NCBI GenBank assembly: GCA_963842065.1
Contig: CAWJEW010000002.1
Coordinates: 496,001 to 560,000 of the forward strand
Direction of reading: 5' to 3'
Origin: CAITWD01 sp963842065
GTDB taxonomy: Bacteria; Actinomycetota; Thermoleophilia; Miltoncostaeales; Miltoncostaeaceae
DNA: 64,000 bases
In this document: positions 35,910 to 44,829 of the stretch, piece after piece
How the letters are laid out: the number at the start of each line of letters is the position of its first letter
Numbering within the stretch: position 1 is the stretch's first letter
Translations under genes and position numbers: made by a program
Notes under the pieces: generated by a model
Databases searched by the model: none
Told to the model about the DNA's origin: nothing
Seen by the model: only the letters and a program-made list of their open reading frames with translations

Positions 35910-36332
35910 TCATCGGATCCGGAAGGTCATGCCGACCCGGGTTCCGGAGCCGTCGTCGTTGGCGGTGATGGACATCTCCTCCGACAGGGCCGCGATGAGC
36001 GGGATGCCCAGTCCCAATCCCGGGGTGACCCGTTCGACCCTCGGCACGATGCCGCAGCCGCGGTCGGTGATGTGGATGACCATCCGATCGGTGTCCGTCC
36101 AGACCTCGACGCGCATCGGGCCGGGCCGGTCGCGATAGGCGTGGACGACGACGTTGGTCGCTGCCTCGGTCACGGCGATTCGCAGGTCGTCACGTCCCTC
36201 GGGCGACATGCCGAGCACATCGGCGATTCCCGTGACGGCCTGTCGGACAAGCGAGACCGACTCGGGCTCGGCCGGGACGGACAGGATGACCGGTGCCGGC
36301 CCGGCCGGCGCCGTCGCACGGATCGAGCTCAC
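35910..36332 (-). CDS. RsbW-type anti-sigma factor serine kinase
   Basis: 140 residues; GHKL ATPase that binds the sigma factor and phosphorylates the STAS antagonist. N-box DDLRIAVTEAATNVVVHAY, G1 box TDRGCGI and G2 box GLGLGIPLI are intact. GTG 36332 overlaps the sigma-factor stop by four bases, so the two are translationally coupled and probably made in equal amounts, as expected for a sigma/anti-sigma pair. The N-terminus (SSIRATAPAGPAPVILSVPA) is short and unstructured. Confidence 0.92.
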   Translation of the reverse strand: MSSIRATAPAGPAPVILSVPAEPESVSLVRQAVTGIADVLGMSPEGRDDLRIAVTEAATNVVVHAYRDRPGPMRVEVWTDTDRMVIHITDRGCGIVPRVERVTPGLGLGIPLIAALSEEMSITANDDGSGTRVGMTFRIR

Positions 36333-37027
36333 ACGTCCCCCTCCTCGGCCACGTGTCGCAGGGTCTCGAGCGCCCGTGCGATCAGCCGTGAGACGTGCAT
36401 CTGCGAAACGCCGACAATCTTTGCGATTTCCGACTGGATCATGCCTTGATCGAACCGAAGATGGAGGATGAGGCGCTCCCGGGCGGGCAGTCGCGCAAGG
36501 CCCTCATGAAGCGCAGTCCGACCTTCCACGATGTGGTACCCGATTTCTTCCACCGGAATCTCGACGTCTGATTCGTCCTCATCGGACCCGGTCGACTGGG
36601 AGAGGGAGTTGGGGCGATATGCCGCGTGCGCGGCCAGCGCGTCAAGCACCCGGTCGTCGCTCAAGGAGGCCTCGGCGGCAATCTCGGAGATCGTCGGGCT
36701 GCGCCCGAGCGTGTGCGTCAGCGTGGTTGTCGCGGTGGTGACTGCGGCGTGGTCGTCCTTGAGTCCCCGTGGGACGTGGATCGGCCAGGTCTTGTCCCGG
36801 AAGTGACGACGGATCTCTCCGAGGATCGTCGGGGTGGCGAACGCGTGAAAGTCGGCGCCCCTGTCGGGATCAAAGCGGTCGACGGCCTTGATGAGCCCGA
36901 TCATGGCGACCTGCTCGAGGTCGTCGGCCGGTTCGCCGCGATTCGCGTAGCGGCGGGCGAGGGCCCTGGCCAATTGCTGGTGCTCGAGGATGAGGGCCTC
37001 GCGACGGGAGTCGCGGGCACCGCTCAT
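36329..37027 (-). CDS. SigB/SigF-family RNA polymerase sigma factor
   Basis: 232 residues from ATG 37027 (SGARDSRREALILEHQQLAR). Region 2 includes DLEQVAMIGLIKAVDRFDPD RG and FHAFATPTILGEIRRHFRDK TW, region 3 SPTISEIAAEASLSDDRVLD, region 4 helix-turn-helix SEIAKIVGVSQMHVSRLIAR. This is the general-stress/sporulation-type sigma-70 group 3. A frame extends upstream to 37153 but would overlap the STAS gene and is not conserved-looking. Controlled by the neighbouring RsbW-like kinase. Confidence 0.94.
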   Translation of the reverse strand: MSGARDSRREALILEHQQLARALARRYANRGEPADDLEQVAMIGLIKAVDRFDPDRGADFHAFATPTILGEIRRHFRDKTWPIHVPRGLKDDHAAVTTATTTLTHTLGRSPTISEIAAEASLSDDRVLDALAAHAAYRPNSLSQSTGSDEDESDVEIPVEEIGYHIVEGRTALHEGLARLPARERLILHLRFDQGMIQSEIAKIVGVSQMHVSRLIARALETLRHVAEEGDV

Positions 37028-37097
37028 CGGTCGGAAGACGCGGGTGACCACAACATGGAACGTACCTATCTCATGGAGGCCGAGCGAAACCTCGAGT

Positions 37098-37457
37098 TCA
37101 GCGCTGGAGCGTCGTGAGATCGTCATTCGCTGCGATCTCCGCGAAGCGGCCACGCAGGCCTGTCAGGTCGAGAACGCGCGTCACCGCGCCCGAGGGCGCC
37201 AACAGCACGAGGTCGCGTCCGGGCAGCCGCTGAGCCTCGACGAGCGTCCGCACGCCGGTCGAGTCGATGAACCCGACGCCCGACATGTCCGAGACAACCG
37301 GCTGGGCTGCGCAGTCGAGCGCGTGCTGCACGGCACTGCTGCGCTCGGGAGCGCTTGCAAGATCAAGCTCGCCATCGAGCCGTCGCACGGCGACGCCGGC
37401 CTCGGTGCCACGCGTAATCCGCAATCCACCAGCGGTTTCCTGAACGTCGCTAGTCAT
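37098..37457 (-). CDS. STAS-domain anti-anti-sigma factor
   Basis: 119 residues, RsbV/SpoIIAA type. AVRRLDGELDLASAPERSSA (strand-helix start), VVSDMSGVGFIDSTGVRTLV EA with the phosphorylatable S66 in the DSTG motif. When unphosphorylated it would sequester the RsbW-like kinase and free the sigma factor. First gene of the minus-strand stress operon, 70 nt before the sigma start. Confidence 0.93.
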   Translation of the reverse strand: MTSDVQETAGGLRITRGTEAGVAVRRLDGELDLASAPERSSAVQHALDCAAQPVVSDMSGVGFIDSTGVRTLVEAQRLPGRDLVLLAPSGAVTRVLDLTGLRGRFAEIAANDDLTTLQR

Positions 37458-37961
37458 GAAGCGAACCTAGCAGCGCCGGCGAGATGCTGCACGTTGGTCA
37501 ACAACGCGTGGTCGCACAGCATCGGCCGCGAGGCACCACCGAGCCCGACAGACAGCGGCGGAAGGCGACGCGGACTTGCCGTCCGGCGCTGCATCTCAGG
37601 CCATTCCTCCTGCCGGGGGCGTCGACTGGACGGCGACGGACGCACCATCGCCCAGGGGGCCGCCGCGCGCCGTCCAGTCGTGTCGTCGACCCGGGAGCCC
37701 TCACCGGTCATCGCCCCGGCACGCTGGTTCCCGGCCGCGCCCGGCGCCAACCGTGGCCAGCGGCGGCAGATCTGCGGGGAGCACCGCTCCGTGGTGATGC
37801 CGACACACCGACGCCGGACGATGCGACGGGCACGGGCCGTGCCGACCCACGTCGCGGTGTGCGGTCCCGTCGCGCCGGGCCTGCTGCGGCAGACCGGGGG
37901 CGTCCCGTGCTCGGGACAGCCAGCCCGCGGGGACCGGCGCCTAGCGGGTATCGTCTGCGAC
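37458..37961. other. 504-bp region without a convincing gene
   Basis: Divergent intergenic space between the STAS gene and the MBL-like gene. Several open frames exist on both strands, but all are Arg/Pro/Ser-rich with no recognisable motif, as expected by chance at this GC content. The right end carries the -10 box for the MBL-like gene (37949-37954); promoters of the stress operon must lie at the left end but I see no clear SigB/SigF-type box. Confidence 0.6.
37949..37954 (+). promoter_or_regulatory. -10 box of the MBL-like gene, leaderless geometry
   Basis: TATCGT ends 7 nt before ATG 37962, and no ribosome binding site lies between them. Confidence 0.4.
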
Positions 37962-38600
37962 ATGCAGGAGGTTCTTCCCGGCGTCTTTCACTGGACGTCC
38001 ATCCACCCGAAGCTGCACATCGAGGTCGCCTCCTACTGGCTCGACGGTGCCGGTGTGGTGATCGATCCGCTGGTCCCGTCGGACGTCGGGCTCGACTGGT
38101 TCGCCGCCCGGCCGATGCCGCCGACGGCGGTCCTCTTGTCGAACCGGCATCACTTCCGGGATAGCGGGGCATTTGCCGCAGCCTTCGGATGCGCGATCCA
38201 TGTCAACCGGGCCGGGCTGCACGAGTTCACCCATGGGGAGGTGCTCGAAGGCTTTGCGCCCGGCCAGGTGCTGCCGGGCGGGGTGATCGCCTGCGAGGTC
38301 GGTGTGATCTGCCCGGATGACACCGCGCTCTATCTTCGCGACGCGCGGGCGATGGTCTTCGCCGACGCGCTGGTCAGCGGAGCCTCGCACGGGAGCCACG
38401 ATCTCGGCTTCGTGCCGGACTGGCTGATGGACAATCCGGAGGAGACCAAGCGGGGGCTGCTCGCCGCGTTCGCGCGGCTGCTTGACGGCTACGCGTTCGA
38501 GCACGTGCTGCTCGCCCACGGCGGCCCGCTCATCGGCGAGGGTCGGCGCGGGCTTGAGGAACTGATCGCCGTCGGCGGCCGGACGGTGTTCGAGCTCTAG
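37962..38600 (+). CDS. MBL-fold-like protein with degenerate metal site
   Basis: 212 residues. FHWTSIHPKLHIEVASYWLD and VVIDPLVPSDVGLDWFA match the first strands of metallo-beta-lactamase-fold proteins; TAVLLSNRHHFRDSGAFAAA FG stands where HxHxDH is expected but reads NRHHFRDS; later FADALVSG (third-motif Asp) and LLAHGGPL (final His). Some zinc ligands are thus missing or moved. This variant occurs in uncharacterised actinobacterial MBL-like proteins as I recall. Hydrolase activity is uncertain. The ATG at 37962 is chosen from its -10 spacing and onset of homology. Confidence 0.8.
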   Translation: MQEVLPGVFHWTSIHPKLHIEVASYWLDGAGVVIDPLVPSDVGLDWFAARPMPPTAVLLSNRHHFRDSGAFAAAFGCAIHVNRAGLHEFTHGEVLEGFAPGQVLPGGVIACEVGVICPDDTALYLRDARAMVFADALVSGASHGSHDLGFVPDWLMDNPEETKRGLLAAFARLLDGYAFEHVLLAHGGPLIGEGRRGLEELIAVGGRTVFEL

Positions 38601-38621
38601 TCGCCGGGGGGGGCGGCCCGC

Positions 38622-39131
38622 TTATCGCACCCCGGGGAAAAAGCGCCAGCGCGTCCGGCGCCCGTAGGCGGCAAACCCCGGGTGTGTGCGCACGAGGCGC
38701 GTCTCCTCCACGGCGGACTTGCGATCGAGAACCACGGCAAGCGCCCCGGCCGGCACGGCCGCCCACGGCGAACCCGCGACGCAGATCGCCGCCGCTTGCG
38801 CCAGCACGCCCGTGTACATCGGGTGGCGCACGACGCGGTAGGCGCCTTCTTCGGCGACCGCTGTTCCCTGTCGGGGACGGGGAAAGACCGAGAAGGCATC
38901 ACCGAGGTTCCTGCGCGCGGTCATGATCGCGACCACCCCGAACATCCCGAGTACAAGCCCCGCGGTGCGGCGCAGCCTCCGGGCCCGGCGGGGGCGGGGG
39001 CCGCACGCGCCGACGACAAGGACGGCGAGCCCTGCGATGACCTGCAGCACGACCCAGATATCGCCTCGTGCGTCGTCCGCGTCGGGCTGTCGCGTCTCCG
39101 GTCGCGCGAATATCGGCGGATCAGCGCTCAC
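38622..39131 (-). CDS. Isoprenylcysteine carboxyl methyltransferase (ICMT)-family membrane protein
   Basis: 169 residues with three to four hydrophobic helices (VVLQVIAGLAVLVVGACG, TAGLVLGMFGVVAIMTA, PWAAVPAGALAVVL) and the ICMT/PEMT signature EEGAYRVVRHPMYTGVLAQA (RHPxYxG), then EETRLVRTHPGFAAYGRRTR WRFFPGVR. Members methylate isoprenoid or small hydrophobic substrates using SAM. Convergent with the MBL-like gene. ATG 39131. Confidence 0.87.
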   Translation of the reverse strand: MSADPPIFARPETRQPDADDARGDIWVVLQVIAGLAVLVVGACGPRPRRARRLRRTAGLVLGMFGVVAIMTARRNLGDAFSVFPRPRQGTAVAEEGAYRVVRHPMYTGVLAQAAAICVAGSPWAAVPAGALAVVLDRKSAVEETRLVRTHPGFAAYGRRTRWRFFPGVR

Positions 39132-39424
39132 TGCAGGTACGTCCCATCAGGGCGCCTCCGAATCGGCGCCGCGAGCAGGCATGTCGTGACGGCGCCGGCG
39201 GGGACCGGCACGCCACCGAGTATGCCGACGATATCCCGCCGGCACCGCTGAGGCCACCGACGTTCCCGGCCGGTCGCTCGCGCGGGGCGGGCCGCGCAAG
39301 CCCGTACTTGAGCAGACCGTGCGACACGGGGCATCGGGCGTTGACCCATCCGGCCCATCCTCGGAATGCGGGAGCGGGACATGTCGCGCATCGAGACCGC
39401 GACGCGGGCCGGGCTGGCCCGAGG

Positions 39425-39970
39425 ATGGAGTCGGCCGTGGACCGGAAGACAACCGCCCGGATCCTGGTGGGCGATCGCGACGACGATGTTGCGCAGCACG
39501 GAATCCCGTGGTGGGTCGTCGACGAGCCGGACCGCGTCGACACGCTGTTGTCGGATTCGCTGGCATTCATCGACCGGGCCGCGCCCAGCGAGATGATGAT
39601 TATCTCGACGCCGGTCGTGTCGGAGCCCGGCTGCCGTGCACGTGCCGAGCCGGTCGGCAGTCTGAGCACGATCGAGGAGTCGGGCGCGTTCAGGACGGGA
39701 GCGGCCGGGGCGGATACGATCCCCGAGCTCGTCGACGTAGGCGACCGCGTGGTGAACATCACCGGCAAGGTCGGATTCAACGCCCGTTCGCGTACCGCGT
39801 TCGAAGGGCCACCGGCCGCGCGCGAGATCCGCGATGTCCTTGTGGCAGGCGTGGTGATGCCGCTCTGGATCGACCGGGCCGGGCGCGCGGCGTACGAACG
39901 CGGCGACACCGCCACGATCCTGTCCGACGGCACATCGGGCCGTACGCCGGGTGGGCAGGAGTTCGCCTGA
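39425..39970 (+). pseudogene. Remnant of a hybrid histidine kinase: HATPase domain without glycine boxes
   Basis: A 181-codon open frame (ATG 39425) with coding-like composition. IPWWVVDEPDRVDTLLSDSL AF aligns with the N-box lead-in of hybrid kinases (VPxxVxGDPxRLRQVLLNLLGNA), DTIPELVD with DTGxGIPPEL, and TAFEGPPAAREIRDVLVAGV VMPLWID with FGGTGLGLAISRxLVxxMGG xLWVES. The catalytic Asn and both glycine boxes are lost (LLSDSL, GPPAAREI), so ATP binding is unlikely. Followed at 40.2 kb by a receiver fragment. The alignment is by eye; an unrelated ORF cannot be excluded. Confidence 0.45.
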
Positions 39971-40234
39971 CGCAGCAGCTTCCCGCGCTACGGGGAGCGG
40001 TACCCGGTCCCTTGGACATCGCGTCCGATGACATCGCGCTCGCGGCCGAACGGCGGCTCCCGGACATGCTGCGCACGGATCTCCAGAGCGGCGGCGGGCT
40101 TGCCAGCGACCTGCACGTAATGGCAAGGTGGGGGCCAGCTCAGGCTCTAGTCGAGGCTGAGACCGGCCTGCGCCGCAGGCTCGACCTGCTCGTCGAGGTC
40201 CTGTTTGAGACCGACGCGGCCAGCCGGCCGGTCT

Positions 40235-40515
40235 TCCTCAATGGCGCGCGGCGCTGCGCCCTCGGCCGCACGCGTCGATCTGATCCTCATGGACCTCGAG
40301 ATGCCGGAGATGGACGGGGTCGGCGCCACTCGGACGATCCGACGCGCCGAGCAGGCGCGTGGCGCAGGCGTCGTCCCGATGCTCGCCGTGACCGCCCACG
40401 CACGACAGGAGTATCGCGATCAGGCCATTGCGGCGGGCTGCGACGGATATCTGTCCAAGCCGGTCAGGATGCAGTCGCTGCTCGCGGCGGTCGCGACGGC
40501 GCTCGGATGTGCCCG
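40235..40515 (+). pseudogene. Response-regulator receiver-domain fragment
   Basis: ARVDLILMDLEMPEMDGVGA TRTIRR carries the phospho-acceptor Asp motif, followed by VVPMLAVTAHARQEYRDQAI AAGCDGYLSKPV (conserved Thr and Lys) and a last helix. The first third of the receiver (acidic pair, NG-EA helix) is missing from this frame; NGARRCALGRTR in another frame just upstream could be its remnant. No start or defined stop. Together with the preceding kinase-like frame it suggests a broken hybrid sensor kinase. Confidence 0.6.
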
Positions 40516-40671
40516 GCCTCGCCGGACCATCGGCCGGCCGGTGTCTGGCGAGCAGGCCGATGCCCGAAATGTCGCCTGCAGCGCGTTTTTTGCCCCGCCG
40601 CGCACCAAGAAATTCTGCTCTCGGTGTCGAACAGGACTGTCAATCCACGTCCCGGGGGGTTGTAATGACCC

Positions 40672-41390
40672 GTGGGCGGTGCACTGCAACGACAGGACGT
40701 CGGCATCAGCGCTGCGGATACCACGAGCTCCCGAGGACGTCGCGAGCGATCGCCGCACGGCCGCGCCCGCGCATTCGCGCTCGCGTGCGCGCTGGTCGCG
40801 GCCGGCAGCGTGTCCGGCGTCGCACTCGGCGATTCCGTGTCGACGACCGTACCCGTCCCGTACCCGTACCCGTACCCGCCCCGACGCCGACCGGACTTGT
40901 GCCGATCCACTTCGCGCCGATCCCCCGCATCTCCGCGACACCCGCCAGCCCGCGTCGGCGCCGCTCCTTCGCCAGGTCCTCCGGTGGCGAGTCCATCTCG
41001 CAGCGCCTGAGTCTGGAGCGGCCCTCGCCGCCGCCGGTCGCGCCCCCTCCGGCGCCTGCGCCGGTCCGCAAGGCGGCACCCGCGCCGGTCGGTGTCGCCC
41101 GGCCGAGCATCGCGTCATCGTCGCACCCGGACCTCACACTCCTGGTCTGGATCAGCTTCCTCGGCGCCGCGATCGCGGCCGGCGCAGTCGGCGTCGCGCA
41201 CCGGGTCCGCGCCAAGCCCACGGGCACGAACGTCTTCGGGCGACCCACCGACGAGATCGACGAATGGCTGGCCAGCGCCGAATTCGCGGCGACGACGGCG
41301 CCGGCGCCACTCGAGGCCGACCCCGCTGAGCCCCCGTCGGACGATGCGGCCGGCCCGCCCGCGGACACGCCACACCCGAGGCACGGATAG
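40672..41390 (+). CDS. Exported proline-rich protein with a C-terminal membrane helix, -1 frameshift in a hexamer repeat
   Basis: From GTG 40672 the frame gives a basic N-terminus (SRGRRERSPHGRARAF) and a signal-peptide core (ALACALVAAGSVSGVALG). At the GTACCC repeat (40849-40877) one unit lacks an A; restoring it continues as VPVPVPAPTPTGLVPIHFAP IPRI, a Pro/Ala-rich stretch (PSPPPVAPPPAPAPVRKAAP), a membrane helix (LTLLVWISFLGAAIAAGAVG V) and an acidic cytoplasmic or wall-side tail (FGRPTDEIDEWLASAEF) ending at 41390. No catalytic domain. Likely a cell-envelope protein; exact start uncertain. Confidence 0.55.
40849..40877 (+). repeat. GTACCC hexanucleotide tandem repeat with one 5-nt unit
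   Basis: Units GTACCC, GTCCC, GTACCC, GTACCC, GTACCC in a row, encoding a Val-Pro repeat. The second unit lacks an A (between 40856 and 40857) and so shifts the frame of the exported protein by -1. Confidence 0.8.
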
Positions 41391-41556
41391 CCCGCATGCG
41401 CGGGCGCGTCCGCGGGGCGGACCGTGTGGCGGTACGGCCCTGCGACGCGGGCGAGCCGCAGTACGCACCGGTCTCGGCTCGCCCGCGTCGGCCGAGACCG
41501 GCCAGATCTCTGTCGCGCGGCCGCTGGTCGCCGTCACCGCCGATCGCGCCATGGAT

Positions 41557-41562
41557 TAGATT
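41557..41562 (+). promoter_or_regulatory. -10 box of the serine hydrolase gene
   Basis: TAGATT ends 9 nt before ATG 41572 with no ribosome binding site between; near-leaderless geometry. Confidence 0.35.
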
Positions 41563-41571
41563 CACGCTGCG

Positions 41572-42468
41572 ATGGCAGCCGGAGCGGGCGGGCAGATGTC
41601 GAGTAGCACAGGGCGACGCGGGATCAGGGGCTGGCGGGCGCGGGCCGCCGCCGTCACGGTGTCGGGCGTGGCGCTCGCGGTCGCCGCCGGCATCGGTGCC
41701 GGCTCCTCGTCGGCCGCGCCGACATCCGGCTGCGCGGCGTCGGCCTCGGCCCAGTTGGCGGCCTGGTCCCCCGACACGCAGGCCGCCATCGCCTTCGCCC
41801 GCACCAGGCACGGCGACATCTCCTTTGCGGTGCGGGCGAACGGGCGGGCCTGGGGCTACCGGTCCCAGCACGTCGTCGTGACCGCGAGCGTGCTGAAGGC
41901 GATGCTCCTGGTGGCGTATCTCGACGTGCCCGCGGTGCGCGATCGTGCGTTGACGCGTGTCGACACCGCGCTGCTGACGCCGATGATCCGGCGCTCGGAC
42001 AACACCGCCGCGACGATTGTGCGCAACATCGTGGGCGACGGTCGGCTGGTGGCGCTCGCACATCGGGTCGGCATGCGCAGCTTCCGCCCGGCGGCGGTCT
42101 GGGGACTCTCCAAGACGACCGCCTACGATCAGGCGTTGTTCTTCTTGCGCATCGACGCGTACATCGCTCCGCGCCATCGCGGCTTCGCGCTCGGGCAGCT
42201 CGCGTCGATCGTCCCCGCACAGCGGTGGGGGATCGGCCGGGTACCACTGCCGGGCTGGTCGCTGTACTTCAAGGGCGGATGGGGGTCGGGAACCGGTCGC
42301 GTCGACCACCAGGTCGCGCTGCTGGTTCGCGGCTGCAGCCGCGTGTCGCTCGCGGTGATGACGATGAACGACGGTACCCACGCGTACGGCAAGCAGACGC
42401 TCTACGGGGTCGCGGTACGGCTGCTGGCGCACCTGCCGCGCTACGCGGTCTCGACGCCGACCCGCTGA
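41572..42468 (+). CDS. Class A beta-lactamase-like serine hydrolase, exported
   Basis: 298 residues with a long twin-region leader (TGRRGIRGWRARAAAVTVSG VALAVAAG) and signal cleavage near SSSAAP. Penicilloyl-serine-transferase motifs: S106-x-x-K109 (TASVLKAMLL), S142-D143-N144 (RRSDNTAA) and K234-G-G (YFKGGWGSG). The class A Glu166 omega-loop Glu is not obvious, so a D,D-carboxypeptidase or esterase-like role is as likely as antibiotic hydrolysis. An alternative start is the ATG nine codons in. First of a run of exported hydrolases. Confidence 0.85.
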   Translation: MAAGAGGQMSSSTGRRGIRGWRARAAAVTVSGVALAVAAGIGAGSSSAAPTSGCAASASAQLAAWSPDTQAAIAFARTRHGDISFAVRANGRAWGYRSQHVVVTASVLKAMLLVAYLDVPAVRDRALTRVDTALLTPMIRRSDNTAATIVRNIVGDGRLVALAHRVGMRSFRPAAVWGLSKTTAYDQALFFLRIDAYIAPRHRGFALGQLASIVPAQRWGIGRVPLPGWSLYFKGGWGSGTGRVDHQVALLVRGCSRVSLAVMTMNDGTHAYGKQTLYGVAVRLLAHLPRYAVSTPTR

Positions 42469-42621
42469 CCGGCCCGAGCGCCGTACCGCCGGTCGGGCGG
42501 CGAACCCTCCGAATAGGGGGGTTCGCGGCCGGAGCGCCGGTATACCTTCACATCCGTTGCGTGCCGTTGATTCATTGGGCCGAAGGAGTCGGCCGGCGGG
42601 GCGGACGCGACGGAGGCGTCA

Positions 42622-43845
42622 GTGGACCACGGATGGAACATGATGCGCACCATTGCTAGCTGCGTGATGGCCCTCGCGGCGGCATTCGTCCTCGCGGGCG
42701 TCGCATCCGCAGCACCCGTCACCGCATCGGCGTGCGCCACCCCGACCGGGCCGAATCGTGTGCGGTGCACAGCCCTGTTCGTCAACCGGCCAATGCAGCG
42801 AGCGGTCACCGCGCCTCAGGGGTATGGGCCCGCGCAGCTCCAGGCTGCCTATGGCCTCGCCGCGATCGCACCGACGGACCCGACCAGGACTCAGACCGTC
42901 GGGATCGTCGACGCGTACAACGACCCGAACCTCGCGAGCGACCTCGCCGCCTACCGCAGCTACTTCGGCCTGCCGGCGTGCACCACGGCGTCCGGCTGCC
43001 TGCGCATCGTCGGCGAGACCGGCTCGAGCCGTGTGCCGATCGACAGCCCGGCGTGGGGCCTCGAGACCTCGCTCGACGTGGAGATGGTGTCGGCGGTGTG
43101 CCCGCGATGCCACATCGCCGTCGTCGAAGCGACGTCGGCCACCTACGCGGACCTCGGTGCGGCCGAGAATGAGGCCGTCAAGCTGGGCGCGCACGTGATC
43201 AGCAACAGCTGGGGCGGAACCGACTCCGCTCGCGATGCGACCTACGACAGCCAGTACTTCAATCACCCCGGCGTCGCCATCGTTGCCGCGACCGGCGACT
43301 CGGGCTATGCGGCCGGGCCGATCTACCCCGCGGCGTCGCCCGACGTGATCGCCGTTGGGGGCACCACGCTCAGCCCGGCGGCCGGCAGCGCGCGCGGGTA
43401 CACCGAGACAGCCTGGGCCGATGGCGGCTCCGGGTGCAGCGCCTTCGAGGCGATGCCGGCCTGGCAGGCCGCGCTGTCGAACGCCGTCGCCGCCTGCCAC
43501 ACGCGGCGCGCGCTCGCCGACGTGGCGGCCGATGCGAATCCCGCGACCGGCGTCGCGGTCTACGACTCCTACGGCTATCCGGGCTGGTATCCGGGGATGA
43601 TCGGCGGCACGAGCCTCGCCACGCCGATCATCGGCGCGATCTACGCTTTGGCCGGCAATGCATCCACTGTCGCGACAAGCGGGGCGGCAAGCCTGTACGC
43701 GAGCGCCAGCTACACGCTGCCGAATCTGTTCGATATCACGACGGGCAGCAACGGCCGCTGCGGCATGCCGCTGGCCTGTACCGCGGCCGCCGGCTGGGAC
43801 GGCCCGACCGGCTTGGGCTCGCCGGACGGGATCGCCGGCTTCTAG
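42622..43845 (+). CDS. S53-family (sedolisin-type) secreted peptidase
   Basis: 407 residues. GTG 42622 has GGAGG 5 nt upstream, favouring it over the ATG 18 nt later. Signal peptide (MMRTIASCVMALAAAFVLAG VASA). Catalytic residues E148 and D152 (WGLETSLDVEM), oxyanion D226 (AATGDSGY) and nucleophile S331 (GGTSLATP). YGPAQLQAAYGL and TVGIVDAYNDPN are typical of the short, prosegment-poor sedolisins of actinobacteria. No long activation propeptide is present, so it may need no acid autocatalysis. Two Cys pairs suggest disulfides. Confidence 0.92.
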   Translation: MDHGWNMMRTIASCVMALAAAFVLAGVASAAPVTASACATPTGPNRVRCTALFVNRPMQRAVTAPQGYGPAQLQAAYGLAAIAPTDPTRTQTVGIVDAYNDPNLASDLAAYRSYFGLPACTTASGCLRIVGETGSSRVPIDSPAWGLETSLDVEMVSAVCPRCHIAVVEATSATYADLGAAENEAVKLGAHVISNSWGGTDSARDATYDSQYFNHPGVAIVAATGDSGYAAGPIYPAASPDVIAVGGTTLSPAAGSARGYTETAWADGGSGCSAFEAMPAWQAALSNAVAACHTRRALADVAADANPATGVAVYDSYGYPGWYPGMIGGTSLATPIIGAIYALAGNASTVATSGAASLYASASYTLPNLFDITTGSNGRCGMPLACTAAAGWDGPTGLGSPDGIAGF

Positions 43846-43974
43846 CCGCTGCGCCGCCGACCGGCGCCCCCGGGTGCCGACGATCCGGACCGGACGCGCC
43901 GCGAGCGTTCACAATAGGCGTGCCCCGGTGTCCGCAGGTGCGGCGTCGCCGAGGGACTCGTCGCGGAGGTTGTC

Positions 43975-44817
43975 TTGGCCGGACAGGCCCCATATCGCCG
44001 CTTGGCGCTGGTCGCAGTGGCCTTGGCCGCGGCTGGGGCGCTCGTCGCCGTGCCGCTGGTCGCGCGAACGGTCCGCTCGGCTCCGGCAAGCTGCCTGGGG
44101 CCCGCGGACGCCGGCACCGTCTCGATCGGGCAGGGCATCGATGCCGGCGTCATCGCCCTCACCGCGGGGTCGGGGACGCCCGCCGCGACGCCGGTGAGCG
44201 TGCGCATGGTCAACGGGCCGGCTTCCGCCATGGCGGCCGGGACGCTGTGGATCTCCGGGCCTGGTACGACAGGCATCGCGCTCGGGCGGCGCGTGGCGGG
44301 CTGCTGGGGCGCGGACGTGCCTCGGACCGTGCTCGCGAGCGCCAGCGTGCGCGCGTCGGCAGCGCCCGGCGCCCCGGCGCTCGCACGGTTTTCGCTGCCG
44401 ACGGATCCCCGCTCGGGCGCCGCCCTGCTGGCCTTGGCGCGCCGGGCCACGCTGAAACTTGCCGCGATGCGGGAGTACACGCTCGGGCGCAAGTCGATGT
44501 CGGCCACCCCGCAGGCCGTACAGACGCTCTACCAGGGCTCGACGGTGATCTCGCGCAGCACCTACGGGATCCTGCGGTTCTCCTGGCCCGGCTGGCGTAG
44601 CGGCTTCGACTGGATGGTGCCCGGGATACAGGCGTCGGTTGTGCTCGGCACGGTCACGGTGGGCGGCGTGCCGGCGGTCCGCATCGCCGGGGCGGTCGAC
44701 CAGACCCCGCTGTGGATGGAGCTCGACATCGAGCCGACCAGCGGGGTGGTGGTCGCCGACAGCATGAACGGGCCCAACCACGTGATGACCAACCGGTACA
44801 CGCCGGTGGTCCCGTAG
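43975..44817 (+). CDS. Membrane-anchored exported protein, unknown
   Basis: 280 residues from TTG 43975 (GGAGG 5 nt upstream). One N-terminal membrane helix (RLALVAVALAAAGALVAVPL VA), then a ~245-residue extracytoplasmic part: a beta-rich first half (GTVSIGQGIDAGVIALTAG), a possible helix (ALLALARRATLKLAAM), and a C-terminal beta domain (YGILRFSWPGWRSGFDWMVP, VVVADSMNGPNHVMTNRYTP V) reminiscent of periplasmic FixH/CopC-like copper-associated domains, though no metal motif is clear. It lies 12 nt before the GxGD-type membrane protein and is probably co-transcribed with it. Confidence 0.72.
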   Translation: MAGQAPYRRLALVAVALAAAGALVAVPLVARTVRSAPASCLGPADAGTVSIGQGIDAGVIALTAGSGTPAATPVSVRMVNGPASAMAAGTLWISGPGTTGIALGRRVAGCWGADVPRTVLASASVRASAAPGAPALARFSLPTDPRSGAALLALARRATLKLAAMREYTLGRKSMSATPQAVQTLYQGSTVISRSTYGILRFSWPGWRSGFDWMVPGIQASVVLGTVTVGGVPAVRIAGAVDQTPLWMELDIEPTSGVVVADSMNGPNHVMTNRYTPVVP

Positions 44818-44829
44818 CGGGCGGGGCGC

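Noticed and set aside
37454..37963. A 169-codon minus-strand frame in the STAS/MBL gap
   Set aside because: Arg/Pro/Cys-rich with no motif and no ribosome binding site; typical chance frame at this GC.
39121..39933. A 270-codon minus-strand frame opposite the kinase remnant
   Set aside because: Ser/Thr/Arg-rich shadow; the plus strand carries the domain-like pattern and the codon-position GC bias.
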